Origin: Acetobacter malorum
GTDB taxonomy: Bacteria; Pseudomonadota; Alphaproteobacteria; Acetobacterales; Acetobacteraceae
DNA length: 52,473 nt
Assembly: GCF_001580615.1 (NCBI RefSeq)
Contig: NZ_LHZC01000033.1
Coordinates: 1-52,473, forward strand
Reading direction: 5' to 3'
Position 1 is the stretch's first letter. The number at the start of each line of letters is the position of its first letter. Below, in pieces: positions 10,701 through 17,473 of this stretch. Made by a program: the position numbers and the translations under genes. The notes beneath the pieces are model-generated. The model saw nothing but the letters and a program-made list of their open reading frames with translations, ran no database searches and had not been told where the DNA came from.

Positions 10701-10764
10701 GAGCACTGGCCCCGGCAACGCATGTGCCACCAGCCTTTAGAAATTGCCGTCTTCCCAGAGTCAT
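7714..10764 (-). CDS. fdoG: Formate dehydrogenase catalytic (alpha) subunit, Cys form
   Basis: Oxidises formate to CO2 at a bis-MGD molybdenum (or tungsten) centre and passes electrons to the beta subunit. It is 1016 residues, matching FdnG/FdoG of E. coli. The N-terminus has a twin-arginine signal (GRRQFLK, residues 4-10, then a hydrophobic stretch ending AYA at 33), so the enzyme faces the periplasm. The [4Fe-4S] ligands are Cys51, Cys54, Cys58 and Cys93. The active-site residue is Cys197 in the context ARLCHAPTV, codon TGC at 10174-10176; E. coli has selenocysteine (UGA) there. The Shine-Dalgarno GAAGG is nine bases before the ATG. First gene of the fdoG-fdoH-fdoI-fdhE-moeA operon. Confidence 0.96.
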   Translation of the reverse strand: MTLGRRQFLKAGGTCVAGASALALGFAPPKAYAGDSRQYKLLRAKETRNNCTYCSVGCGILMYSLGDGAKNAKPSIFHIEGDPDHPVSRGSLCPKGAGLVDFIHSAGRLQYPEYRAPGSKEWKRISWDEATTRIARLLKDDRDKNFIQRNEKGELVNRWLSAGMLASSAASNETGVLDFKFARSLGMLGLDCQARLCHAPTVSALAPTFGRGAMTNNWVDIKNANVVLIMGGNPAEAHPVGFKWVMEAKIRNGAKVLVVDPRFNRSAAVADFYTPIRAGSDAAFMLGVANYLLSHDKIQHEYVKAYTNAALIVREDYAFEEGLFSGYDAANRTYDKSSWTYERDEKGFARQDPTLQNPRCVINLLRKHVERYTPEMVTQLCGTPVKDFLYVCETLASTSVPDLTSTFLFALGWTHHTSGSQVIRSAAMVQLLLGNIGMAGGGMNALRGHSNIQGYTDLGLLSLRLPGYLNLPSDKQQDMATYLQATTPVADVPGQVNYYHNTPKFFVSMMKTLWGEHATAANNWGYDWLPKWDRSYDMLAYFDMMYQGKVNGYIAQGFNPLAAMPDKNKTIAALSKLKFLVTIDPLTTETSSFWQNEGQFNDVKTEEIQTEVFRLPSTCFAEENGSIVNSGRWLQWHFAGAAPPGEAWQDGKVIGTIFTKMRELYRKEGGVCPEPVLNMQWNYKDPEDPTPEEVARECNGYALADITDEQGHVVVPKGHLLPDFSVLKDDGTTASFCWVFAGSWTQAGNQMARRDNTDTGLGCTPGWAWAWPANRRILYNRASMDPDGRPWDPKRQILEWDGKRWGGSDVPDYPPTSPPGSGVSPFIMQPDGLGRLFACGGMVDGPFPEQYEPTETPLANNPLHPKVTYNPTARVLKDDRARMGEHKNFPYVATTYSITELFRHWTKHSRLNAIAQPEQFIEIGEKLAGRLNIAAGDKVKVSSQRGYIEAKAVVTKRIRTLNVMGRELDQIGIPCHWGFEGATRKGFLANTLSPAVGDANSQTPEFKAFLVNVEKA

Positions 10765-10808
10765 TGCACTAAGCCTTCAGTTACGCATCTAATAAACTGC
10801 ATAAGCAA

Positions 10809-10850
10809 TATTTAGATGATTTCATCACAATCTGAATTGATGCAGATCAT
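10809..10850 (-). promoter_or_regulatory. Candidate FNR-dependent promoter of the formate dehydrogenase operon
   Basis: TTGAT-GCAG-ATCAT at 10837-10850 matches the FNR/FixK consensus TTGAT-N4-ATCAA in nine of ten positions. On the minus strand a TAAATA hexamer (10809-10814) lies 32 bp away centre to centre. That is the spacing expected for a class II promoter with the activator at -41.5. A transcript would start near 10802, leaving a leader of about 38 bases before fdoG. The motif match and geometry are seen directly; binding is inferred. Confidence 0.6.
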
Positions 10851-10909
10851 TTAACCAAGGGCGTAGCAAATCACTTTTCTTTCAAAACAAAGACCTTATG
10901 GCAGTTTAC

Positions 10910-10927
10910 TATATTCATTTGAATATA
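10910..10927. promoter_or_regulatory. Palindrome, possible operator
   Basis: A TATATTCA-TT-TGAATATA inverted repeat has perfect eight-base arms. It lies in the centre of the divergent fdoG/TonB-receptor gap, about 145 bp upstream of fdoG and 420 bp upstream of the receptor gene. It is not followed by a T-run, so it is more likely a protein-binding site than a terminator. No cognate regulator is identified. Confidence 0.35.
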
Positions 10928-11138
10928 GAATAAGCAACTATTGGTTGAGATTTTTAATTTTCCTATTTGCGTTCCTGATAGAATTAGGTGTGCCTTCACG
11001 TCACCGGCGCAAATATAGCCCCGTCTGAACAGAAGCATACAGCCTTCCCTCCCCCCTTGCGGGATCGACCGATCTTTATTAAATGCCGGCCACCCGCCCT
11101 CATATTAGCAACGCTGAAGTGCTTTTTTTTATTTTGTG

Positions 11139-11151
11139 CGAACACTGTTCG
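11139..11151. promoter_or_regulatory. Inverted repeat upstream of the TonB receptor gene
   Basis: CGAAC-ACT-GTTCG is a perfect five-base inverted repeat about 195 bp before the receptor start. It resembles a small operator but does not fit the LexA spacing (GTTC-N7-GTTC). The regulator is unknown. Confidence 0.25.
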
Positions 11152-11346
11152 TCTTTTATATAACGGTTACGGATCATTCCTTAAGATTATCGGATAGAGA
11201 AATGCGGCCTTTTCTCCCATCTCATGCGCCAGCCATGTATCGAGATCAGGTCTCTGCTTTTTCAAAAATCCAAATTTTTCCATAGCCTCATCAAATCATA
11301 GTTTCCCTTTCCCCCGCTGCTGTATCGCCTGACAGGAAAATCCCCC

Positions 11347-13755
11347 ATGCCCACCAAATGCTTACATCCCCGCAGTTCCATTGCTTGTCTGGCGGCACGC
11401 CCGTCCCGCCTGTTCGTCACGAGCCTGACCGGAGCTGTAAGCCTGTGGGCCATGCTGGCTTATGCGCAGGCAGCAACAGGAACCTCTCACACCACCCGCT
11501 CCCATCACGGCGGCAAGGCCGTATCTCCTTCAAAAACGGTGCAGCCCCGCACCGTGGCCCGACGCCCGTCAGGCCCGGTGCTTGCCAGTGGGGAAGAAGA
11601 AATCTCCGTCGCCTCCCACCGTCAGGCGCTCAACGGCGGTGGCGGGATGATGCGGCAGGAAACGGCCCCGCATGCCGTGCAGACCGTCACAAAAGCCTAC
11701 ATCAACATGCGCAGCCCGACCTCCACCGCGCTTGATCTGGTGAAAAACCTGCCCAGCCTGAACATCATGACGCCGGATAGCGCCGGTATGCAGGGCGGAC
11801 AGATCCAGTCTCGCGGTCTGACGGATCTGGATATGGCCCTGATGGTGGATGGGGCACCGGCGGCGTCGGCAAAATACCTGTCAGAAAATATTGATTCCGA
11901 AAACCTTGAGGAAGTCAGCGTCACACCCGGCAGCGCCGCGCGTGATCTGCCGGTGATGTCCGCCGCAGGTGGCGTGATGAATTCCCGCACCCATCTGGCC
12001 TCCCGCAAAGCAGGCGGCATGGTGGATTTCTCTTACGGCACCAACAACCTCTCCCGCGAGTTCATTCGTCTGGAATCTGGTGAGATTGGCAAAAGCGGCG
12101 TGCGCAGCTTCTTCTCCTTCTCCAACGCGCATGCGCGGAGCTGGATGGGCGCAGGCATCAACCAGCGTAAACATATTGATTTCGGGCTGCAGAAAGACTG
12201 GCAGAACGGCTCCAATGCCCGCCTGTTCCTTTCATGGAACTCGGCTGATTTTACGATCGACAATTACCCGACGGCTCAGGAATTTTTTGAATACAAACAT
12301 ACCGGTAATGGCTACGGGCGCTCTGCCGACCCGAAGAGCGTCAATTACTGGAAAAACAATAACGATCACTGGAACCAGATTTTCCTGACAGCGCCGATCC
12401 ATATTGTTCTGCCCAAAAAATTCAACTTTGACCTCCAGCCTTACTTCAGCATGGGTCAGGGCTGGGATGCCGCTCCGGGCGGCGTCGCGACAGAAGGCCA
12501 ATACACCCACAACAGCGGTGGCGCGGCAGTTCCGGCTGGCACCAACATGACCAGTTTCTTCCTTGAAAACGAGGCCCGGCAGGTCGGCGCTGTGGCCAAG
12601 CTGAGCTACGACATTGATAGCCACAACCATCTGACCCTTGGTTACTGGTATGAAAACAACCAGACCATTCAGGGCTACCCCACCAGCACAACCATGGCGA
12701 ACGGGGCCGCAGCCAGCCCGAACTGGGCAAAATATGCCGTGGGCGGCGCAATGTATGGCCAGAATGCAGGATATGAACTGCATTCCCTGTTCATCCAGAA
12801 CCAGTCCCGCTACCTGAACAACAAGCTGCTGATTAACGCTGGCTTCAAGTTCGTTATGTCCAACGCATGGAACCGTGGCTTTAGTGGTGCCAACAAAAAC
12901 TGGATTTCAGGCGATCGCTCCGGCAGCAACACCACAGCTCCCCTACCCCAGCTGTCCATCAGCTATCAGATTGACCCGAACAGCCAGATTTATGTGAATG
13001 CGGAAGGCGATTACCGCCAGCCGAGTGCGACGGATATGGGCTGGCTCTCCGCCAGCGCGCCTATGCTGAAGAACCAGTATTCCATCAAGGAAGAACTGGG
13101 CTACCGCTACCACAACAAATACCTGCTGCTGGATTTGTCCTTCTTCAACTACAATGTCACAAACCGCATTGTGGACCAGTATGTGGGCATGAACAGCTTC
13201 AAGCCCTTTTCCATCGGCAGCCAGACCATGCGCGGGCTTGATTTCATGATTGCCGGCAGAGAGATCCACGGCTTCAGCCCCTATGCCTCCGTGGAGTATC
13301 TGCACGCCACTCAGGACAGCAATGTTTTTGACCCCATCCAGAACATCATGCTGCACTCCAAAGGCACGCAGGCCGTCATGGCGCCCCACGTTATCGCAAA
13401 CTTCGGCCTGACCTATACCTACAAAGGCTTTTTTGCGAACGGGGCAGTTCATTACACCGGCCCGCAGTCCGTCTCCATCGCGAATGACCAGCGCATCCCC
13501 GGCTACGTGACGGACTCCCTCTCTCTGGGCTATCACTTCAAGCCTGTCGGGTTCTTGAAATCCCCCACGTTCAAGCTGAACTTTACCAACCTGACGGGCT
13601 CTATTGTCCGCTCTGGCGCGATGGGCGCTGTGTATAGCGCGCATGATACCAGCACGGTTTATAGCGGCAGCAAGGGGGCTTACACCGGGTATGGCAATGC
13701 CTTCATGCTGGAGCCGCGCTTTACCATGACAGGCACGATCTCCACGTCCTTCTGA
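11347..13755 (+). CDS. TonB-dependent outer-membrane receptor, ligand unknown
   Basis: Outer-membrane active transporter of 802 residues. It has an extended signal peptide with hydrophobic core around residues 24-40, ending AYAQA. A Pro/Ser/Arg-rich linker follows. The plug domain contains QSRGLTDLDMALMVDGAPA, and then comes a long beta-barrel with many aromatic and Asn-rich strands, finishing in STSF with the terminal Phe expected for BAM recognition. The plug lacks the cysteine/Met-rich features of the copper receptor at 45.3 kb, so it is a different specificity. It is monocistronic: a strong terminator follows. It sits between a molybdoenzyme operon and the purine island, so a purine, molybdate-chelate or iron-chelate ligand are all possible. 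I cannot choose between them. Confidence 0.88.
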   Translation: MPTKCLHPRSSIACLAARPSRLFVTSLTGAVSLWAMLAYAQAATGTSHTTRSHHGGKAVSPSKTVQPRTVARRPSGPVLASGEEEISVASHRQALNGGGGMMRQETAPHAVQTVTKAYINMRSPTSTALDLVKNLPSLNIMTPDSAGMQGGQIQSRGLTDLDMALMVDGAPAASAKYLSENIDSENLEEVSVTPGSAARDLPVMSAAGGVMNSRTHLASRKAGGMVDFSYGTNNLSREFIRLESGEIGKSGVRSFFSFSNAHARSWMGAGINQRKHIDFGLQKDWQNGSNARLFLSWNSADFTIDNYPTAQEFFEYKHTGNGYGRSADPKSVNYWKNNNDHWNQIFLTAPIHIVLPKKFNFDLQPYFSMGQGWDAAPGGVATEGQYTHNSGGAAVPAGTNMTSFFLENEARQVGAVAKLSYDIDSHNHLTLGYWYENNQTIQGYPTSTTMANGAAASPNWAKYAVGGAMYGQNAGYELHSLFIQNQSRYLNNKLLINAGFKFVMSNAWNRGFSGANKNWISGDRSGSNTTAPLPQLSISYQIDPNSQIYVNAEGDYRQPSATDMGWLSASAPMLKNQYSIKEELGYRYHNKYLLLDLSFFNYNVTNRIVDQYVGMNSFKPFSIGSQTMRGLDFMIAGREIHGFSPYASVEYLHATQDSNVFDPIQNIMLHSKGTQAVMAPHVIANFGLTYTYKGFFANGAVHYTGPQSVSIANDQRIPGYVTDSLSLGYHFKPVGFLKSPTFKLNFTNLTGSIVRSGAMGAVYSAHDTSTVYSGSKGAYTGYGNAFMLEPRFTMTGTISTSF

Positions 13756-13792
13756 TCCGCCTCTTTACGGAACGCTGTTGCCGTCCTTCAAT

Positions 13793-13836
13793 ACGGTGTC
13801 GAATGTCTCATCCTGAGATGTCCGACACCGTTTTTT
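13793..13836 (+). terminator. Intrinsic terminator after the TonB receptor gene
   Basis: ACGGTGTCG pairs with CGACACCGT, and the stem continues inwards through a partly mismatched segment to TCTCA/TGAGA around a small loop. Six T residues follow at 13831-13836. It ends 34 bp before hpxZ and separates it from the receptor gene. Confidence 0.8.
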
Positions 13837-13870
13837 CGTGTTCTGCCGCATAGCCTGAAAGACCCCGGAC

Positions 13871-14272
13871 ATGTTCAATGCACCCGCTCTGGTGGCTGAA
13901 ATCACAGCTCTTTCCGATGCTTATGAAAAAGCTCTTGGTGAGAATGACCTCGTTGCACTGGATGCCTTCTTTCACGAAGGGCCGGAGACCGTGCGCTACG
14001 GCGTAGGTGAAAATCTGTATGGCGCGGAAGAAATTGCAGCCTTCCGGCGCGCGCGCAGCGGAGGCTCTCCCCCGCGCAAGGTTCTGCGGCGGGCTATTAC
14101 CACTCTGGGTGAGACGTCTGCCGTCGTCAGTCTGGAATTTCAGCGGGAAGGCTCCACCCGCATCGGGCGACAAATGCAGACGTGGGTGCTGACAGATAAA
14201 GGCTGGAAGATTATCGCCGCCCACGTCTCGCTTATGGCAGAACGCCCGGAAACCAGCCGCCCAGCTTCATAA
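13871..14272 (+). CDS. hpxZ: HpxZ / AtzH-like protein
   Basis: Compact 133-residue protein of the SnoaL-like, DUF3225 type annotated as HpxZ in purine clusters and related to AtzH of cyanuric acid degradation. The conserved stretch RYGVGENLYGAEEIAAFR (about residues 39-56) and the later QTWVLTDKGWKIIAAHVS are typical. AtzH-type proteins handle carboxylated urea intermediates; in the hpx pathway the exact reaction is not established. It stands alone on the plus strand, converging on xdhC, more than 13 kb from its usual partners hpxW, hpxX and hpxY. It still marks the left edge of the purine island. Family assignment is good; biochemical role is inferred. Confidence 0.8.
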   Translation: MFNAPALVAEITALSDAYEKALGENDLVALDAFFHEGPETVRYGVGENLYGAEEIAAFRRARSGGSPPRKVLRRAITTLGETSAVVSLEFQREGSTRIGRQMQTWVLTDKGWKIIAAHVSLMAERPETSRPAS

Positions 14273-14295
14273 ATCCTGTCAGAAAGGATGGGGAC

Positions 14296-15117
14296 TTATG
14301 CCGCCTGTGGCGGATGCGGCAGAAACCGCTCAATCAGTTCCGCCGCCACAAGGGCTGCAATAATTTCGGGCCGCTTGTCCCGCACGCCCCGGTCACCAAT
14401 CGGGCAGATCAGCGAGGCAATTTGCTCCTCCGGCAGCCCGATTTCCCGGAAGCTGGCTTCAAACCGACGGCGCTTGGTGCGCGAGCCTATCAGCCCGACG
14501 TAAGAAAGATCCCCGCGCTCCAAAGCCGCGGCGACAATCAGGGCATCCAGTGAGTGATTGGGGGTCAACACCAGCACGCCGGAACCAGCCGGGATTTCGG
14601 CCAGAACATGCTCCCAGTCCGAAGTAATGCGTGCCTCCACGCCCTCCGGCACACTGCCAAATTCTTCCGCGCGTGGGTCCACCCAGATCAGACGCAGCGG
14701 GAGAGGTGCTAAAGCCCGCGCCAAAGCACGCCCGACATGCCCTGCCCCAAACAACACCAGCACCGGCCAGGCCTCTTCCTGCGCGGCAAGCTGCTGTTGC
14801 AGTCGGGCTGCCAAGGCGGCATCCATCCGCATGATCTGCACATCCACGCGACCACCGCAGCATTGCCCGGTTTCCGGCCCCAGCACAAAGCGATGAGACC
14901 ATTCAGCCTCCCCTGTCTGCAACAGGGTTCTGGCCTGATGCGCACAGTCCCACTCTAGACAGCCGCCGCCAATAGTCCCGGCCTGCCAGCGCTCCCCAAT
15001 CAGCATGAAAGCCCCGCTTTCTCGGGGCGTTGAACCGCGCACGTCCATGATCTGCACACACGCCACCGGCGGTGCATTGGGAGACCAGTCAGAGAGACGC
15101 GCGGCAAGTTCCTTCAT
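14296..15117 (-). CDS. xdhC: Xanthine dehydrogenase accessory protein XdhC
   Basis: Moco-binding chaperone that promotes sulfuration of the molybdenum cofactor and its insertion into the XdhB subunit. It is 273 residues from the ATG at 15117. A Rossmann-type GAGHVGRALARAL motif lies in the middle, preceded by the XdhC signature region with GGGCLEWD and GPETGQCCGGRV. The frame is open further upstream, but that part lies inside xdhB and has no family-like sequence, so I use the internal ATG 13 bases after the xdhB stop. It is the last gene of the xdhABC operon. Confidence 0.92.
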   Translation of the reverse strand: MKELAARLSDWSPNAPPVACVQIMDVRGSTPRESGAFMLIGERWQAGTIGGGCLEWDCAHQARTLLQTGEAEWSHRFVLGPETGQCCGGRVDVQIMRMDAALAARLQQQLAAQEEAWPVLVLFGAGHVGRALARALAPLPLRLIWVDPRAEEFGSVPEGVEARITSDWEHVLAEIPAGSGVLVLTPNHSLDALIVAAALERGDLSYVGLIGSRTKRRRFEASFREIGLPEEQIASLICPIGDRGVRDKRPEIIAALVAAELIERFLPHPPQAA

Positions 15118-15130
15118 AGCATTGCCGCGC

Positions 15131-17473
15131 TCAGTGGGATGCCTGCTGCCGCATCCGCTCAGCCGTGCGCAAAATCTGCTCCGGCGTGGCGGGGGCATCA
15201 AGCTGGGGGCAGGTCTGATAATCATTCAGGCTGGCAAGTGCATCGGAAATAGCCTGCAACACTGCCACACCGTGCACAAAGGGAGGTTCACCCACCGCCT
15301 TGGAGCGGAAAATGGTCGCTTCCTGATTAGGAGAATGCTCCAGCAAGGCCACGTTGAAAATGCGTGGCCGGTCTGAGCACGCCGGGATTTTATACGTGCT
15401 GGGCGCATGGGTGCGCAGGCGACCGGTGTCATCCCACACCAGTTCTTCCATGGTCAGCCACCCCGCACCCTGCACAAAGCCCCCCTCAATCTGTCCGATA
15501 TCAATGGCCGGGTTCAGAGACTGCCCGGCATCATGCAGAATATCCACGCGCTCAATGCGGTTCTCGCCGGTCAGCAGATCGACAGCCACCTCCGCACAGG
15601 CCGCGCCATAGGCAAAATAGTAGAAAGGACGCCCCCGCCCGGTTGCCGCATTCCATGAAATTTTAGGCGTCTTGTAAAAGCCATTGGCTGAGAGCGAGAC
15701 ACGGGCAAAATAGGCCGCCTTGGTCAGTTCCGGGAAAGAGATAACCTGTTCCCCAACTTGCACGCCGTCTGGCAGAAACTGCACGCCCTCTTCCGGCACC
15801 TTCCAGTGTTCAGCCGCAAAGCTGACCAGCCGGGCCTTGATTTTATGCACCGCATCCAGCACGGCCATACCGTTCAGGTCTGCGCCGCTGGACGCCGCCG
15901 TGGCGGAGGTGTTGGGCACCTTGCCTGTGGTCGTTGCGGTAATGCGCACGCGGTCTTCCGTCAGGCCGAACTCCCTCATGGCAATCTGCACCATTTTGGT
16001 GTGCAGGCCCTGCCCCATTTCCGTGCCGCCATGGTTCACCTGCACGGAGCCATCCGTATAGACATGCACCAGCGCACCCGCCTGATTGTAATGGGTGGCG
16101 GTGAAGGAAATCCCGAATTTTACCGGCGTGAGGGCAATGCCGCGTTTGATGCACGGGCTGCTTTTATTGGCCTCCCGCAAAGCCTGCCGCCGCTGACGAT
16201 AGTCACAGCGTTCGGCAAGCTGCGCCATGATCTCGGCCGCAATCGAATCTTCCACCGTCATATGATACGGCGTAATGTTGCGCGTGCCGGTGCCATACAC
16301 ATTGCGCACCCGCACATCCAACGGGTCCAGCCCGGTGGCAAAGGCAATTTCCTCAATCACCCGTTCCGCCGCCACAATACCCTGAGGGCCACCAAACCCA
16401 CGGTAGGCCGTGTTGGACTGCGTGTTGGTTTTCAGCGGTTCTGATTTAAACCGCACATCCGGGTAGAAGTAGGCGTTGTCCGCATGGAACAACGCGCGGT
16501 CTACCACAGGCCCGGACAGATCCGCCGCCCAGCCACAACGGGCCGCCAGCACCATATCGACGGCCAGAATATTGCCCGCATCATCAAACCCAACCTCGTA
16601 ATCAATCACGAAGTCATGGCGCTTACCGGTCATCATCATATCGTCATCACGGTCCAGCCGCATTTTTGCAGCACGACCGGTGGCATGGGCGGCAATCGCG
16701 GCAAGGCAGGCTGGCGTATTGGCCTGAGATTCCTTCCCGCCAAATGCGCCCCCCATACGACGGACTTCAACCGTAACCAGATTGCTGGGCACATGCAGGC
16801 AATGCGCCACCATGTGCTGTGTTTCTGTGGGGTGCTGGGTGGAAGACCACACCCGCATCTCGCCTTCTTCTCCGGGCTGCGCCAGTGCCGCCTGCCCTTC
16901 CAGATAGAAATGCTCCTGCCCGCCAACCGTCACCTGCCCAGACAACCGCCGGGGGGCAGCCGCCAGACCTGTCTCCACATCGCCCCGGCTCATGACGAGA
17001 GGACGCCACACCAGAACGCCCCCGGCCTCCCGCGCCTGCGCGATATTCAGCACAGCAGGGCGTTCTTCATACTCAATTTTCGCCAGTTTGGCCGCGCGAC
17101 GCGCAACCCCGCGACTTTCCGCCACCACGACAAAAATCGGCTGGCCGTAAAAGCACACCTCGCCATCCGCCAGCAGAGGCTCATCCCCCTTACCAACAGC
17201 ACTGACCTGATTGTCTCCGGGGATATCCGCAGCTGTCAGCACACAGACAACACCCGGCACAGCCCGCACAGCCTCCAGATCCATAGAGACAATCCGGGCA
17301 TGCGCTTTGGTGCTTAAGCCCGGCACCACATGCAGCAGGCCCTGCGGTTCCGGCAGATCATCAATATAGGCCGCATTACCAGAAACGTGCATCCGGGCAC
17401 TTTCATGCCGCAGGCTTTTGGAAGCCCCACCGGGCACAATCTGTGCTGTCTGTTTTGCCAGAGTTTCAGACAT
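15131..17473 (-). CDS. xdhB: Xanthine dehydrogenase molybdopterin-binding subunit
   Basis: Large subunit of the two-subunit bacterial xanthine dehydrogenase, 780 residues. It hydroxylates hypoxanthine and xanthine to urate in the cytosol. The aldehyde-oxidase-like N-terminal domain is followed by Moco-binding segments GGAFGGKE, YRGFGGPQG and EMGQGLHTKM. The catalytic glutamate is at about residue 729 in KAVGEPPF, the form seen in true xanthine dehydrogenases. The ATG at 17473 overlaps the xdhA stop (ATGTCTGA, eight bases shared), so the two are translationally coupled. An open frame extends 22 codons further upstream within xdhA and is not used here. Confidence 0.95.
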   Translation of the reverse strand: MSETLAKQTAQIVPGGASKSLRHESARMHVSGNAAYIDDLPEPQGLLHVVPGLSTKAHARIVSMDLEAVRAVPGVVCVLTAADIPGDNQVSAVGKGDEPLLADGEVCFYGQPIFVVVAESRGVARRAAKLAKIEYEERPAVLNIAQAREAGGVLVWRPLVMSRGDVETGLAAAPRRLSGQVTVGGQEHFYLEGQAALAQPGEEGEMRVWSSTQHPTETQHMVAHCLHVPSNLVTVEVRRMGGAFGGKESQANTPACLAAIAAHATGRAAKMRLDRDDDMMMTGKRHDFVIDYEVGFDDAGNILAVDMVLAARCGWAADLSGPVVDRALFHADNAYFYPDVRFKSEPLKTNTQSNTAYRGFGGPQGIVAAERVIEEIAFATGLDPLDVRVRNVYGTGTRNITPYHMTVEDSIAAEIMAQLAERCDYRQRRQALREANKSSPCIKRGIALTPVKFGISFTATHYNQAGALVHVYTDGSVQVNHGGTEMGQGLHTKMVQIAMREFGLTEDRVRITATTTGKVPNTSATAASSGADLNGMAVLDAVHKIKARLVSFAAEHWKVPEEGVQFLPDGVQVGEQVISFPELTKAAYFARVSLSANGFYKTPKISWNAATGRGRPFYYFAYGAACAEVAVDLLTGENRIERVDILHDAGQSLNPAIDIGQIEGGFVQGAGWLTMEELVWDDTGRLRTHAPSTYKIPACSDRPRIFNVALLEHSPNQEATIFRSKAVGEPPFVHGVAVLQAISDALASLNDYQTCPQLDAPATPEQILRTAERMRQQASH

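Larger units (their letters stand above)
10765..11346. other. Intergenic region between fdoG and a TonB receptor gene
   Basis: This 582-bp, comparatively A+T-rich gap separates two divergent genes and I find no convincing coding frame in it. It holds the candidate FNR-type promoter of the fdo operon (10809-10850), a GATGA-TT-TCATC inverted repeat at 10815-10826, an 18-bp palindrome at 10910-10927 and a CGAAC-ACT-GTTCG inverted repeat at 11139-11151. The last 190 bases before the receptor gene look like a long untranslated leader. I looked for Moco and cobalamin riboswitch features and did not recognise them. Confidence 0.6.

Noticed and set aside
9214..10740. 508-codon plus-strand frame opposite fdoG
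   Set aside because: Shadow of a G+C-rich gene; composition is typical of reverse-strand translation, and fdoG is unmistakable.
7714..10764. Possible in-frame UGA selenocysteine codon in formate dehydrogenase
   Set aside because: The frame is uninterrupted and the active-site codon is TGC at 10174-10176; no SECIS element is needed.
10765..11346. Molybdenum cofactor or cobalamin riboswitch in the fdoG/TonB-receptor gap
   Set aside because: I could not recognise the conserved cores of either class; the structured elements present are short palindromes.
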